From: Strigamia acuminata
Taxonomy: Eukaryota > Arthropoda > Chilopoda > Geophilomorpha > Linotaeniidae
DNA length: 64,000 nucleotides
Reading direction: 5' to 3'
Assembly: GCA_949358305.1 (NCBI GenBank)
Contig: OX442314.1
Span: 51,282,581-51,346,580 of the forward strand
Below, in pieces: positions 9,347 through 19,000 of this stretch; the stretch's first letter is position 1; every line of letters starts with the position of its first letter. The notes below the pieces were generated by a model. It saw only the letters and a list, made by a program, of their open reading frames with translations, was not told where the DNA came from and ran no database searches. A program made the translations under genes and the position numbers.

Positions 9347-10038
9347 AAGACGCCGCGATACAGAAAATCTTGGGAGCCTGGTCCTCGAGACCTGCCCAGC
9401 CGTGAGTGCACGCCTTATGTCGGTAGCACACACTCCAGATCCCGATCTTTACACGAATATTTATTTTGGCCGGGTATTCCGAGCTACTAAAATGGGGGGA
9501 CAGAATTTGCTTAGCGGTCACCAGAGTCAAGACCCAACGCGCGTCCCGCAACGTATCGTGCAGATCACAAGATCACACGAAGTTAAACGAAACACGTAAC
9601 GTCCGACTCACAAGCGTCCGCCTCGCTGTCGAAGTGAAGCGTGAAATGCGTGCTAACGCGTGCGTAACTGGCCTGCACGGTCACGTAAATCTAAACTAAA
9701 CCTCAAACTAATGCCTAATTAAGCTAAAGCTCGTTGTGAGCGGCGAAACTAAGCTACGCGCCGAATGCATGAAATAAATAGACACAAAGACTTCAGTTTG
9801 AAAGCCAAACAAACTTATCCTGCCTAAATAGCGTCGCGTCACGGCGCTTAAAACAACACGAAAGGAAGCGGAAAAACAACAGGTTCAAATGGATAAAACT
9901 GTGAGTCAACACTAATAAAGATGAGATGAAAACCTAGAGTCATGTCTCAGAGCTACTAGGCGAAACAAAGCAGCGAGTGAGCTTTGAAAAGTGAGCTAAG
10001 ACTCTGCCATGAGCACTGGCTCCAAAGAGCACCTACGC
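9305..10038 (+). repeat. Right 734-bp direct repeat (uninterrupted)
   Basis: The intact copy of the terminal repeat of the TTAA unit. It preserves the unoccupied target of Copia C1 (AAACT at 9705-9709) and is followed directly by TTAA. Confidence 0.88.
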
Positions 10039-10042
10039 TTAA

Positions 10043-11315
10043 ATATTTGAGTAATAATTTAATTTAGCAAAAGTTGCTGTTTTATTATTTCTTTGATTTA
10101 AGTTATTCAAGGAAGTTGAGTCAATTAATTGTAGCAAATGAAGTCTAGCAAAGTTATTTTTAGAACTCCAGCAAGCCTGCTAAAGTCTGCAAAGTGGGTG
10201 AGTGGAAGGTTGCCAGGGCAACCTGCCCACAAGGAGCCAATACAGGAAATGCTTCCTGTCAAATGAGGAAAATTGTGAGAAAATCCTCAGTCTTGTTCCA
10301 GCATTTGTCAAATCCAGTCATACAGAAATTGTCCAGAAAAACCTGAAAACTCTGCCTGATTTCATGACAAAATTTGTCAAGCTACGAGACTCACTTCTTG
10401 AAACAATAAATTTTGTTGTTTTGAGAGCCCTTTCTTGAATAACCAGTTTGGTTGTTTCGAGATATCATTCTTGTTACTAAACATTTTTAGTAACGAGATT
10501 TCACATTCTTGCAACAGCACGAACGCTGTTGTGAGATTTCATTCTTGTCGCTGACTATTTCAGCGACGAGAGTTTTGCGAGTTTAGAGAGCCAAATTGGC
10601 GACACCACGTCAAGGTCGTCACTTGTGCCGGCGTGCCAAGTGAGCCCCGAGTCGCGGGAGTCGTTCAAGTTTGAACCGAGGAAGCTGAGTAAGTCGGAAC
10701 ATTTTGTCACCGTCACGGTCGTCTGTCGTGCCGTCGAGCCGAGCAGAGACCCGAGTCGTGTGAAACTGTGTTTCGGAGCGTGTGCGATTGAGAACTTAGT
10801 TCGAAATCGTGGAGTGTCGAGACGGAAAGTTTTCCGTAGTCGTGTAGTTGTGGAGCCGAAGATCGAGGGAAGTCCAACGTCGGACCGACGTCGAAATACG
10901 AGGAGAAGACGAGCCACGTCGGAGCCAAGAAGACCGCGCCTGACGTCGCCATTTTGTTTATTCTTTCTTTCTTCATTTCCTTTAAGATTTGATTTATTTC
11001 ATGTATAACGGTAAAACGTAAGTTAAGCTAAATGCATTTCGAATTATTATTTATTGTATTTGGGATTTATTCACAAAGAACAGAATAAATCAGTGGAGTT
11101 TATTAGAGAATATTTCGTGTTTATTTTAGTAAGTTAAATTCACTTAGGCCATTAAGATTAAATATAAATTTAGTGCAGTGATAGTTTTATGAGTATAAGT
11201 CCCGTTGAGGCAACCCGAAGTAATCTTTAGTCCTACTTTAGTGTTAGTGGAGATTCTGGATCACATCAAGGTGACCACGCGGAGGTAGAGAGTTGGTATA
11301 GTTACACACACAACA
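10043..11315 (+). mobile_element. 3' LTR of Gypsy G1, right part
   Basis: This is the continuation of the LTR that began at 2125; the two parts together are about 1.5 kb. It contains a hairpin-dense tract (10208-10567), a GC-richer segment with many GTCG words (10600-10960), and AATAAA at 11084-11089. Its last part contains GGTGACCACGCGGAGGTAG, which recurs with one or two changes at about 37720 and 47595. It ends near ACACACACAACA, where the Copia relic begins with AATTCCCGACAGCC. The exact end is inferred. Confidence 0.5.
10208..10567 (+). repeat. Array of nine short hairpins, five with constant shoulders and varied stems
   Basis: Four simple inverted repeats come first: GGTTGCC/GGCAACC (10208-10223), ACAGGAA/TTCCTGT (10242-10259), TGAGGA/TCCTCA (10264-10289) and TGACAAA/TTTGTCA (10365-10379). 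Five hairpins follow in register, each with a TCTTG shoulder before and CGAGA or TGAGA after. Their stems are AAACAA/TTGTTT (10401-10421), AATAACC/GGTTGTT with one G-U pair (10438-10456), TTACTAAA/TTTAGTAA (10474-10493), CAACAGC/GCTGTTG (10512-10531) and TCGCTGA/TCAGCGA (10548-10566). The shoulders can also pair. Stem sequences differ but complementarity is kept. Confidence 0.85.
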
Positions 11316-11757
11316 AATTCCCGACAGCCAAGCGGAAATCTCGACCGATTATCTTTTCCGACGCTCTCTCCGCCATTCAGTTCACGAGTAGCCACATTGG
11401 TTGAGGAAATGGTATAACGAAGGCCATTTCGAGCTCCGAAAGATCCCGGGGGAAATCAATGTCTCGGACATCTTCACCAAGTGGTTGGGGAGCGAAAAGC
11501 TAAACACATTGATTTCACGGATTTTCAAATTGTAATTTTCTTCCATCGATTTTTGTTACTGGTTTATTTATTTCTTAATTATGAGAGTCATTGCTTTCAG
11601 TGGGAATTAGTTGGAATAGTGCTCTATCAGTACCCCGTGCAATGGCTCGGACTATTATTTGTATTTGATCTCGATTTACAACACAGGTTTTGTGTTTTTG
11701 TGTCTTTTCCTGCAGCCTATATTGTGCTGTTCTCAGTCATCTTACGGAAAGGAGGGG
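11316..11757 (+). pseudogene. Copia relic C3, second copy (RNase H tail and 3' region)
   Basis: This is a near copy of 40887-41357. It encodes the end of a Copia RNase H region with frame damage and a deletion of about 40 bp before TTGAGGAAATGG, followed by the shared 3' non-coding segment. It continues at 26659 beyond the hAT insertion. It is the oldest layer of the left nest. Confidence 0.7.
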
Positions 11758-11869
11758 ATTTGTTGTAGGGATTGCAGTACCGGTTTCAGTATCGGTTCTA
11801 GTACCGGTATTAGTACCGGTTTCAGTATCGGTTCTAGTACCGGTATTAGTACCGGGATTCAGTACCAGT

Positions 11870-12884
11870 TGTTGTGACCCGACTGGACCGGGGTCAACGA
11901 AGAGTTTCTCTCGTGACCTCGTTTCGGGTGTAAGGGGAGCCGCAAGCGCGTCTCCCTTCCCTCAGTGCATTGACATCTAGTCAATGGACAGGCGTCTGCC
12001 CTGAGGGAGTGGGGATGGCTCGTCCACCCCACCATTGGGTGATTCCGGTCACCTGTCAACCCCGCTTTGTGCAAAGGAATGTGCCTTGCACTGAGCGGGC
12101 AGAACCAACACAACCATCAAACGAGAAACACACGTAAAACCCGTCGTCCTACAAGATCAGGCCCAAGTAAATATACTGGGATTGACCAAGGACAAAGGAC
12201 AATTTACCGTGAGTACGTTTGGTCAGTGTCAAACTCCGCAGAGTAACCTGCGAGATAAGATTACCACACTATTTTAGCACACCAGCTAGAAATAGTAAAA
12301 ACCACTCCAGTTTAGCGAGTTGTGCAGACAAACGGTCGCACAAGCCTAAACTGCAGTAAAACCACGACGAGCGTTCCCGCCGCTGTGTGACCGCCGGGAG
12401 CCAGAAGAGTCCGCCGCTGTGTGATCGCCGGACACCACACAAAAACCTAGACAACAGACCGAAGTAAGCCTTTTAACTAAGCATTCACTCGCGCCTGACC
12501 AGCGTGAGCCCGAAGGACCAGCCAGAGACGAGTCGAGGACGCCATATTGCCACGCCGGCCCAAGACGACATCACGTTGCCACAACGAGGACGCCATCTTG
12601 GACACGCACGAGACAACAGACGACCTCGCCGATTCCAGCCAGCTTTCATCTTACCTTTACCTTTCCATTCCCATCACCCATTCCAATTTACCTTTTACTT
12701 GCCTTTCATATATATATATAAGATATATCTGTACATTGTCCCACAGAATAAATCTATATTATATTTTACCTTTTATATCTGTGTAATCATTTCTTTGGGT
12801 AAACCGCTTGAGCAAAGCGGTAGTGAGTTAGTCGAATTAAGTAATCAACCCACGAGTTAGCGACGGTTAGAGTTGAGCGCGACA
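11870..12884 (+). repeat. 5' LTR of G2
   Basis: The 1,015-bp LTR contains a TA microsatellite near 12708, AATAAA near 12747 and a splice-donor-like ACC|GTGAGTACG at 12209. A diverged relative of its first part lies at 52190-52434. Confidence 0.95.
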
Positions 12885-12886
12885 CG

Positions 12887-12904
12887 TGGGGGCCTGTCCG
12901 GGAT
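12887..12904 (+). promoter_or_regulatory. Primer-binding site of G2, tRNA-Pro type
   Basis: TGGGGGCCTGTCCGGGAT starts two bases after the LTR. It differs at two adjacent bases from the proline-tRNA primer-binding site known from gammaretroviruses and some Gypsy elements. The complement ends in CCA, as required for a tRNA 3' end. Confidence 0.8.
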
Positions 12905-12956
12905 CAAGTTGAATAACTGATTCTAACCTGTGATTACACCATACCCAAAGCAAGAA

Positions 12957-15900
12957 ATGGCAGATAATACTCGAGTAACAGACTCCGACTCAGACGTTAA
13001 CAAACGAGCCGGTAGTCGCAAAGGAACCGACTATCATTTGAGGTCGGGAGGTCCTTTGCCCAAAGCCTCAGCGCACGAGTCTAGGCAAAAACGCCGCAAG
13101 GCCAAGCCAGACCGACGAAACGCTTCGGAGGCATCGCACCCGTCTCACGCCGAGACGAGGCAGCGATTAGACGAGACGGAGCGGAGTGAGGATCCGTCCC
13201 ACTCCAAACCGCCGCGTCTCCATCGTGACGGCGAGACGAGCGGAAACGAGGTTTTATCCCGTAACCAATCGCCTCGTCTAACGCACGATACCGAGGTAAA
13301 CGATCCGAGAGCGACGTCTTCGATACAAAGGATGGCGTCCGACACGACAGCGAATTCAGCGCTAAACACGCCAATTACGCACAGTCGACCAGCCTCGGTA
13401 ATGTCTGAAGGACACAAGTCCAACTCATCCTCTGTCAAGCGTGTTTCGAGCCAGCCTTACAGCGTCTCGGGCACCTTGATTGATGCGATGCAATTGGCAC
13501 AGGCGGAAGGAGTGAGATACACCCTTCCGACGGGGAAAATTACCGTGTACGAAACGTTACAGATCGTACGTGCAGCTTTAAAAGCGCACAGTGTATCCCC
13601 ACAAATCACCATTGTTGAAGGTGCACACGCTCAACAATTGGTTGATTCCGCTCAATTTGAAGCGGATGCAGAGAAAGAGGCTCGACAAGCCATTCGCGAG
13701 AGACGGAGGAAGCTGGCGGAAAGAGAAGCGCAAGCTCTCGAGTACGGCAGAACCCAGCCCAATCCGACTACTCCCGAGGAGGTAGAAATAGTTGACCGAG
13801 CCCTGAGAGCACATCGATATGCTTTCCACTCGCAACAAGAAGCAGAGCGAGCATTTATGGCCAGATTGCGACGAGATGACCCGAAATCCGTTCGCAAACC
13901 AGAGGTCAGTTCATCCGAGCTGTCCGACGAGAGCCTAGAGGGAGACCCAAAGCGCACGCCGAAGGCCAAACCCAAACCCCAGCCGGAGAGGGCGACACCA
14001 GCTACTCCGCGCAAGAGAGATGCGTCGGCCAGAGAACAACAAACTCGGCCCCGCATGCAAGCTCTCGATTCAGCCACAAATAATGCGATAACGCGGTTAA
14101 TCAACGCTAATAATGCTAGACGAAATGAAGAGCAAGCTCTCACAAGCCAACAGCATGATGATCCGCAAGGGACTGAGTGGCAACAACCAGTGCCCATCCT
14201 TAAAGACGACGAGTCGTCAAGGAGACAATCGCATGATCGCACCTCTTCGCGAGAAGAAGGCAAACGCGATGAAAGACCGAAATATTATCACTACGGAAAT
14301 AGTGATTCGTCGTCAGATGGACTGGAGTCAAATGCACCCAGTCATCACGATTCGGAGAGAGGTTCCGGAGAAAAACGAAGGGAAAGAGAACGCGATGAAC
14401 GCAGGGAAAGGGAACGTGACGACCGTCGTAGGGGCCGGAAAGAGTCAAACTCTTCACGGCGCAACCCGCCACGCCGCTCACCGTCTCCCGACCCCAGCTC
14501 CGACCCCTCATCCAACGACGACAGACGAAAGGATAAATCAAGTAATCGCCGGAAGAGATCCAACTCTCCGCGCGATAGAGAGAAACGACGTCGATCGGAA
14601 AATAGCGACCACCGACGGGAGGAGTTTCAGGACCTTCCCCGACAAAGCGCGTTTACCGATTCGACGGGTCGACAGTATACGATGGGAGAGCTTGGAAGAG
14701 CCCTGCTTGGCTCGTTGAAGGCCGAGGGAATCGATCTGAGCAAACGAAACGATCGTAATCGTAGCACTGGTGACCGCGTAAAGAAAAAATACGCTGTCTC
14801 CCGACGTGACACCATGAGTGTTACCGGGAATATTAGGTGGCAATTTTATATTCAGAACCGTTTCGACGGGTCATGGAAAGCGGGAGATCGCTTCCTTGAC
14901 GAAGTAATTCGAATTAAGACTGCCACTAAAGCCACCGTAGGAGACATGCTCACCCACGGTATTGTCGAGCTAATGACAGGCTCGGCACGTGAGTGGTACC
15001 AAGGATTGAAAGGCGTCAATTGGGACGACTTTTTAATGAGATTCGACCTACGCTACGGCGAGACACCCGAAGAGGTGAGCCGAAAGATGCGAGGTCTTCG
15101 CCAGATGCCTGGTGAAACCATAATGGATTACGACATTCGCGCCAGATTGTTGTTCGAAAAGGCCCCGATGGAATTTCATGCCACGGGATTCAACCTTTTC
15201 TTTCTCGGCGGTTTGTCGGAGTACTCGCAACGGGTGTTACTTGAAGAAAGGGCACCGACAGGAGGCAGCTACGAGGAGATGAGCGCCTTCCTGTTTGAGA
15301 ACACGATAGATATCGAGAAGAGATATTATTCCGCTTTACCAGAAGCGGAGAAAGCAGCAACCGCTAAACGTCTCAAGTTGAGTGCGGAAAGATATGGGGC
15401 GACAGATAAAATTATGCGCCCTACTGAATATCTTAGCGGTATAATGGAGCTGGCAGAAGCTAGCGTTGGTTTACAAATAAAAAATAAACTGACATCCACG
15501 CTGCCTTCCAACCCTTTGGCCGCCCCTAAAAAGGCACCGACAGCGTCAGCCATGCAAGCGACACTGGAGGAGGTCAAGGAGGGGGAGGAAGCCGGACAAG
15601 ATGCCGGAAAATCAGACGAAAAAGAAGAAAAAGACGATTATTCGACGGACGAAGAAATACGAAGCTATCGCGATACCTTATCAACGGGTTGCGATGAGGA
15701 AGGACCGCTAGTACATCTCATCCATCGAGATAGAGCGATAGAAGAATTTCGCGCCAGGTTAAAACCAAATGCCGGCCGAATTCCGAAGTATTTTCGGAAA
15801 AATTACACGCCACCGTCGAAAGCAGACCCTGAAAAGAAAAAATCGACTGAAGCCCCAAGAGACAAATCAAATATTCGTTGTTTCAAGTGTAACCAACCGG

Positions 15901-16040
15901 GTCACTATTCCAATGAGTGCCCAAGAACAGCGAAAGAAGACGCTAAATTTGACGCAATAATGAAGCAGATGGCAGAGATTAAACTCGCCATGGCAAAAAA
16001 CGAGTCAAAAAACGAGTCAGCGCAGGCGGCGAAGAAATAA
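12957..16040 (+). CDS. G2 Gag
   Basis: The ATG at 12957 (context GAAATGG) gives 1,027 aa. The first 600 residues are low-complexity, charged and largely disordered, including an Arg/Glu and Ser/Arg-rich tract (about 480-590) like an RS domain. A retrotransposon Gag capsid core follows (about residues 625-770, with WYQGL and a conserved helical pattern). A single CCHC knuckle CFKCNQPGHYSNEC lies near residue 973. Gag ends in alternating K/N/E/S codons that contain the frameshift signal. This is about twice the usual Gypsy Gag length. It would form the particle and bind RNA. Confidence 0.92.
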   Translation: MADNTRVTDSDSDVNKRAGSRKGTDYHLRSGGPLPKASAHESRQKRRKAKPDRRNASEASHPSHAETRQRLDETERSEDPSHSKPPRLHRDGETSGNEVLSRNQSPRLTHDTEVNDPRATSSIQRMASDTTANSALNTPITHSRPASVMSEGHKSNSSSVKRVSSQPYSVSGTLIDAMQLAQAEGVRYTLPTGKITVYETLQIVRAALKAHSVSPQITIVEGAHAQQLVDSAQFEADAEKEARQAIRERRRKLAEREAQALEYGRTQPNPTTPEEVEIVDRALRAHRYAFHSQQEAERAFMARLRRDDPKSVRKPEVSSSELSDESLEGDPKRTPKAKPKPQPERATPATPRKRDASAREQQTRPRMQALDSATNNAITRLINANNARRNEEQALTSQQHDDPQGTEWQQPVPILKDDESSRRQSHDRTSSREEGKRDERPKYYHYGNSDSSSDGLESNAPSHHDSERGSGEKRRERERDERRERERDDRRRGRKESNSSRRNPPRRSPSPDPSSDPSSNDDRRKDKSSNRRKRSNSPRDREKRRRSENSDHRREEFQDLPRQSAFTDSTGRQYTMGELGRALLGSLKAEGIDLSKRNDRNRSTGDRVKKKYAVSRRDTMSVTGNIRWQFYIQNRFDGSWKAGDRFLDEVIRIKTATKATVGDMLTHGIVELMTGSAREWYQGLKGVNWDDFLMRFDLRYGETPEEVSRKMRGLRQMPGETIMDYDIRARLLFEKAPMEFHATGFNLFFLGGLSEYSQRVLLEERAPTGGSYEEMSAFLFENTIDIEKRYYSALPEAEKAATAKRLKLSAERYGATDKIMRPTEYLSGIMELAEASVGLQIKNKLTSTLPSNPLAAPKKAPTASAMQATLEEVKEGEEAGQDAGKSDEKEEKDDYSTDEEIRSYRDTLSTGCDEEGPLVHLIHRDRAIEEFRARLKPNAGRIPKYFRKNYTPPSKADPEKKKSTEAPRDKSNIRCFKCNQPGHYSNECPRTAKEDAKFDAIMKQMAEIKLAMAKNESKNESAQAAKK
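15995..16013 (+). promoter_or_regulatory. Tandem A AAA AAC slippery heptamers for -1 frameshifting
   Basis: Gag codons read GCA AAA AAC GAG TCA AAA AAC GAG. Two heptamers, at 15995-16001 and 16007-16013, are both in exact X-XXY-YYZ phase with gag. A -1 slip enters the pol frame, which is open from 15983 through the Pol Met codon at 16064 with no stop. The 12-nt repeat spacing keeps both sites in phase. Confidence 0.82.
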
Positions 16041-16063
16041 CTTCTCGACCGTCTGCGCCATTC

Positions 16064-19000
16064 ATGAAGAAGAAGGGGTTTAACAAAGGGTTCGATAAGC
16101 CGCCACCAGTCAAAGAAATGGGTAGTGACATAGCTAACGCCCAAATTCAAGACAGGGCCAACAACGCTTTGCAGGTAATTACCGCAAACGCTGAGGCTGA
16201 GGCGGAAGAACCGAACCTACTGCTTGAAGAATTACCTCAAGTAGTCGAAGACACAGAAGAATTTCGTGTTTTCATGTGCAACGTGGCGGTCGAATACACC
16301 AACCGCCTATGCATGTTGCCCATGACAATAGAACGTGAAAAAACTATGGGACTGCTAGACTCGGGAGCAGATCGCTCGTTCGTTTCCGAAGACATAGTAG
16401 CATCATTGGGTCTCACCGATAAGATAAAAGGCGTTAATAAAAATATACGTCTAAAAACCGCCAACGGAATGGCGCGTCCAAAAGGAGTTATATTATTGAC
16501 CATGGAGTGGCTCGGAGGGGTAGAACAGCACCCTTTCCTGGTCCTGCCCACATGCGACAGAATTTTTCTGTTGGGCTTAGACCTCATGGCGTCAATGGAA
16601 ATACAACCAAATCCAATAACGAAATCTTGGAATTATATCAGAAATGATAAGGAAAGACCCGCAATTGTCGTGCCACCAGCTCTTGTAAAAGAAGCGGCCG
16701 ACAAGACACAGTGGGAGAAAGGCCTAAAGAAATTCGTTCAAGACTACGATTTTAAAGCATTCGTAACAGAATTGCAACGGGACAATGTAGTGGAAACGCT
16801 TGTCGCCGACGCCGCTTTAGAATTAAACGAAGCGGCAGCCCTACGAAGGGTCCTACTTAAATATGAGGGGATCCTGTCGAAAAAACCGGGCCGAACGAAT
16901 AGGGCTATTCACGAAATTAAATTGACGGATAATAAACCTATACGAGTTGCGTATAAGGGAATGAACCCGCAAAAACGTGAAATAGTGCAAAAAATGTGCC
17001 AAGAAATGCTAGACAGTGGCATTGTCTCCGAGGCCCAGGGAGAATACGCGACGCGAGTTGTGCTCGTGATGCGCCCGGGCTCGGACCCACGCCTATGCAT
17101 TGATTACCGCCCATTAAACGCGGTGACAGAGATAGATCCCATACAGATGCCGTCTATCGAATCCATTTTGAGAGAGCTTAGCCCCTTTTCTTGGGTTACG
17201 ACGATGGATCTGTCGAAGGGATACTGGCAGGTTGAGATGAGGCCAGAGGATAAGCTAAAAACAGCATTTTACTCGCCAATTGGACGGTTGATGTTCAACG
17301 TCATGCCATTTGGTTTAGTGAACGCTCCCAGTACCTTTCAGAGACTAATCGAAAGCGTATTGGGTGATATCCTGCATCAGTTTGTGTGGGCATACCTAGA
17401 TGACATAGTTATTGCCTCCAAAACATTCGAAGAGCACATTGAGCACATCGACCAAGTGCTCACCCGGCTGGCAAAAGCTGGGTTACACGTTCACCCGGGC
17501 AAGAGCAAGTTCTGTCGAAAGGAGCTTGCCTTCCTGGGTTATCGCATTGGAGTCAATGGTTTAGCTATTGGCCCCGAAAAAATCGATGCGATTAATCGTT
17601 TCCCACCACCCGAGGACGTTAAAGGTGTCCAACGGTTTATGGGAATGATAAACTTCTTCGGCAGGTTGCTACCGGGCCTAGCTGAAGTGGCAGCCCCAGT
17701 TACCGACCTCCTGAAGAATGAAAACGAATTTGTATGGTCAAATGAGTGCAACATCGCATTTAATGCAATAAAGAGGATGCTGACGGAAGTCGGCGTAATG
17801 CCTCTACCCGACTTAAACCGGCCGTTCATATTACACACGGACGCCAGCAGAGTTGGGTTAGGAGCGGCGTTGCTCCAAACACACGTGCGCGACGGAGTCG
17901 AACAAGACCTGCCGTGCATGTTTATAAGTCGCAAACTCCAAGGCGCTGAAAAGAATAACAATGCCACCGAGTTGGAGTGTTTGGCCGTTGTGTGGGCCAT
18001 AAGGAAATTCAGAGATTATCTCGAATATACCAAATTTGTGGTCCACACAGATCATCAAGCGTTACAATGGCTGATGAAATTAAAAGAGCCAGCCGGTCGA
18101 CTAGCCAGATGGCAGTTAGAACTGATGGCATGCGACTTGACCATTCAATACAAGCCCGGCAAATATAACGTCGTGGCTGACGCTCTGTCACGGGCACCAG
18201 TGTCAGATCCAATCGACGCTGACGATGATGGCGAGGATGACTCCCGCATCATTTATTGCCCTACGAGTTGTCACCGTTGGGATTTAAGGAAGATGAATGA
18301 AATTCCTACCGCGTCTCCGGCAGATGTAAAATTCTGTGGATTCTGGACGCGGTTATACCAACCAGCTGCTGACAATTACCCAGATGCAAAGAGGGAATTT
18401 AAGCTAGAGCGGAGAATAAATGACCCGCTACTAAGCGCCTTCCACGCTCATGTCGGCAAGCAAATGCGAAGCAATCCCCCGACGAGGGAGGAAATAATTG
18501 TGCAACAAAAATTAGACAAAAAATGTCAGGACAGAGCTAGATTCGTACTGACAGGAAATTATCCGCCCAACTTAACCAGAAGGCAGAAGCGTCGTTATGC
18601 ACACGAATCCATAGATTACCTATTGGATGACGGCCTTTTAGTGAAACATCACCCAAATCACCAAGATGACTTGAGTGAATCGGACACCGCAGTAAAGGTA
18701 GTAATACCTGCTTCCTTAATCGGTCGCGTGCTGTGGTTGTTACACGGGCACCCGCTTGCGAGCCATGCGGGAGTAAGCAGAACACTCTATCGTGCTACAC
18801 AGCTTTTTCACTGGACAGGGATGAAAAAAGATATTGCTCTTTTTGTCCACCAATGTCAGCGATGTCAAGCGTGCAAGCCGAGGAGTAAATCACCATTCGA
18901 AACTATTTTCTTAGGGCCTTACGCGCCTTTTGATTGTTTAAGTGTCGATGTGATGGGCCCAAAACCCGTTACGGGAAATAAAAATGCGTACATTATCGTT

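Larger units (their letters stand above)
2363..10038. mobile_element. TTAA-flanked unit with 734-bp terminal direct repeats
   Basis: Two direct repeats of 734 bp (left copy 2363-2767 plus 7246-7574, split by Copia C1; right copy 9305-10038) bound a 1,730-bp core with one minus-strand ORF. Both repeats start TGTAATGAATCGCG and end CACCTACGC and differ at only a few bases by eye. TTAA stands at 2358-2361 and again at 10039-10042. The repeats lack the TG...CA ends, primer-binding site and polypurine tract of an LTR element, and they are not inverted as a piggyBac element would need. The class is therefore unresolved. Confidence 0.6.

Noticed and set aside
2363-10038. piggyBac element because of TTAA flanks
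   Set aside because: The ends are direct, not inverted, lack CCC termini, and no DDD transposase is present.
10625-11008. 127-codon frame in the G1 LTR
   Set aside because: It begins at a GTG, is Arg-rich from GTCG word bias, and lies within LTR sequence.
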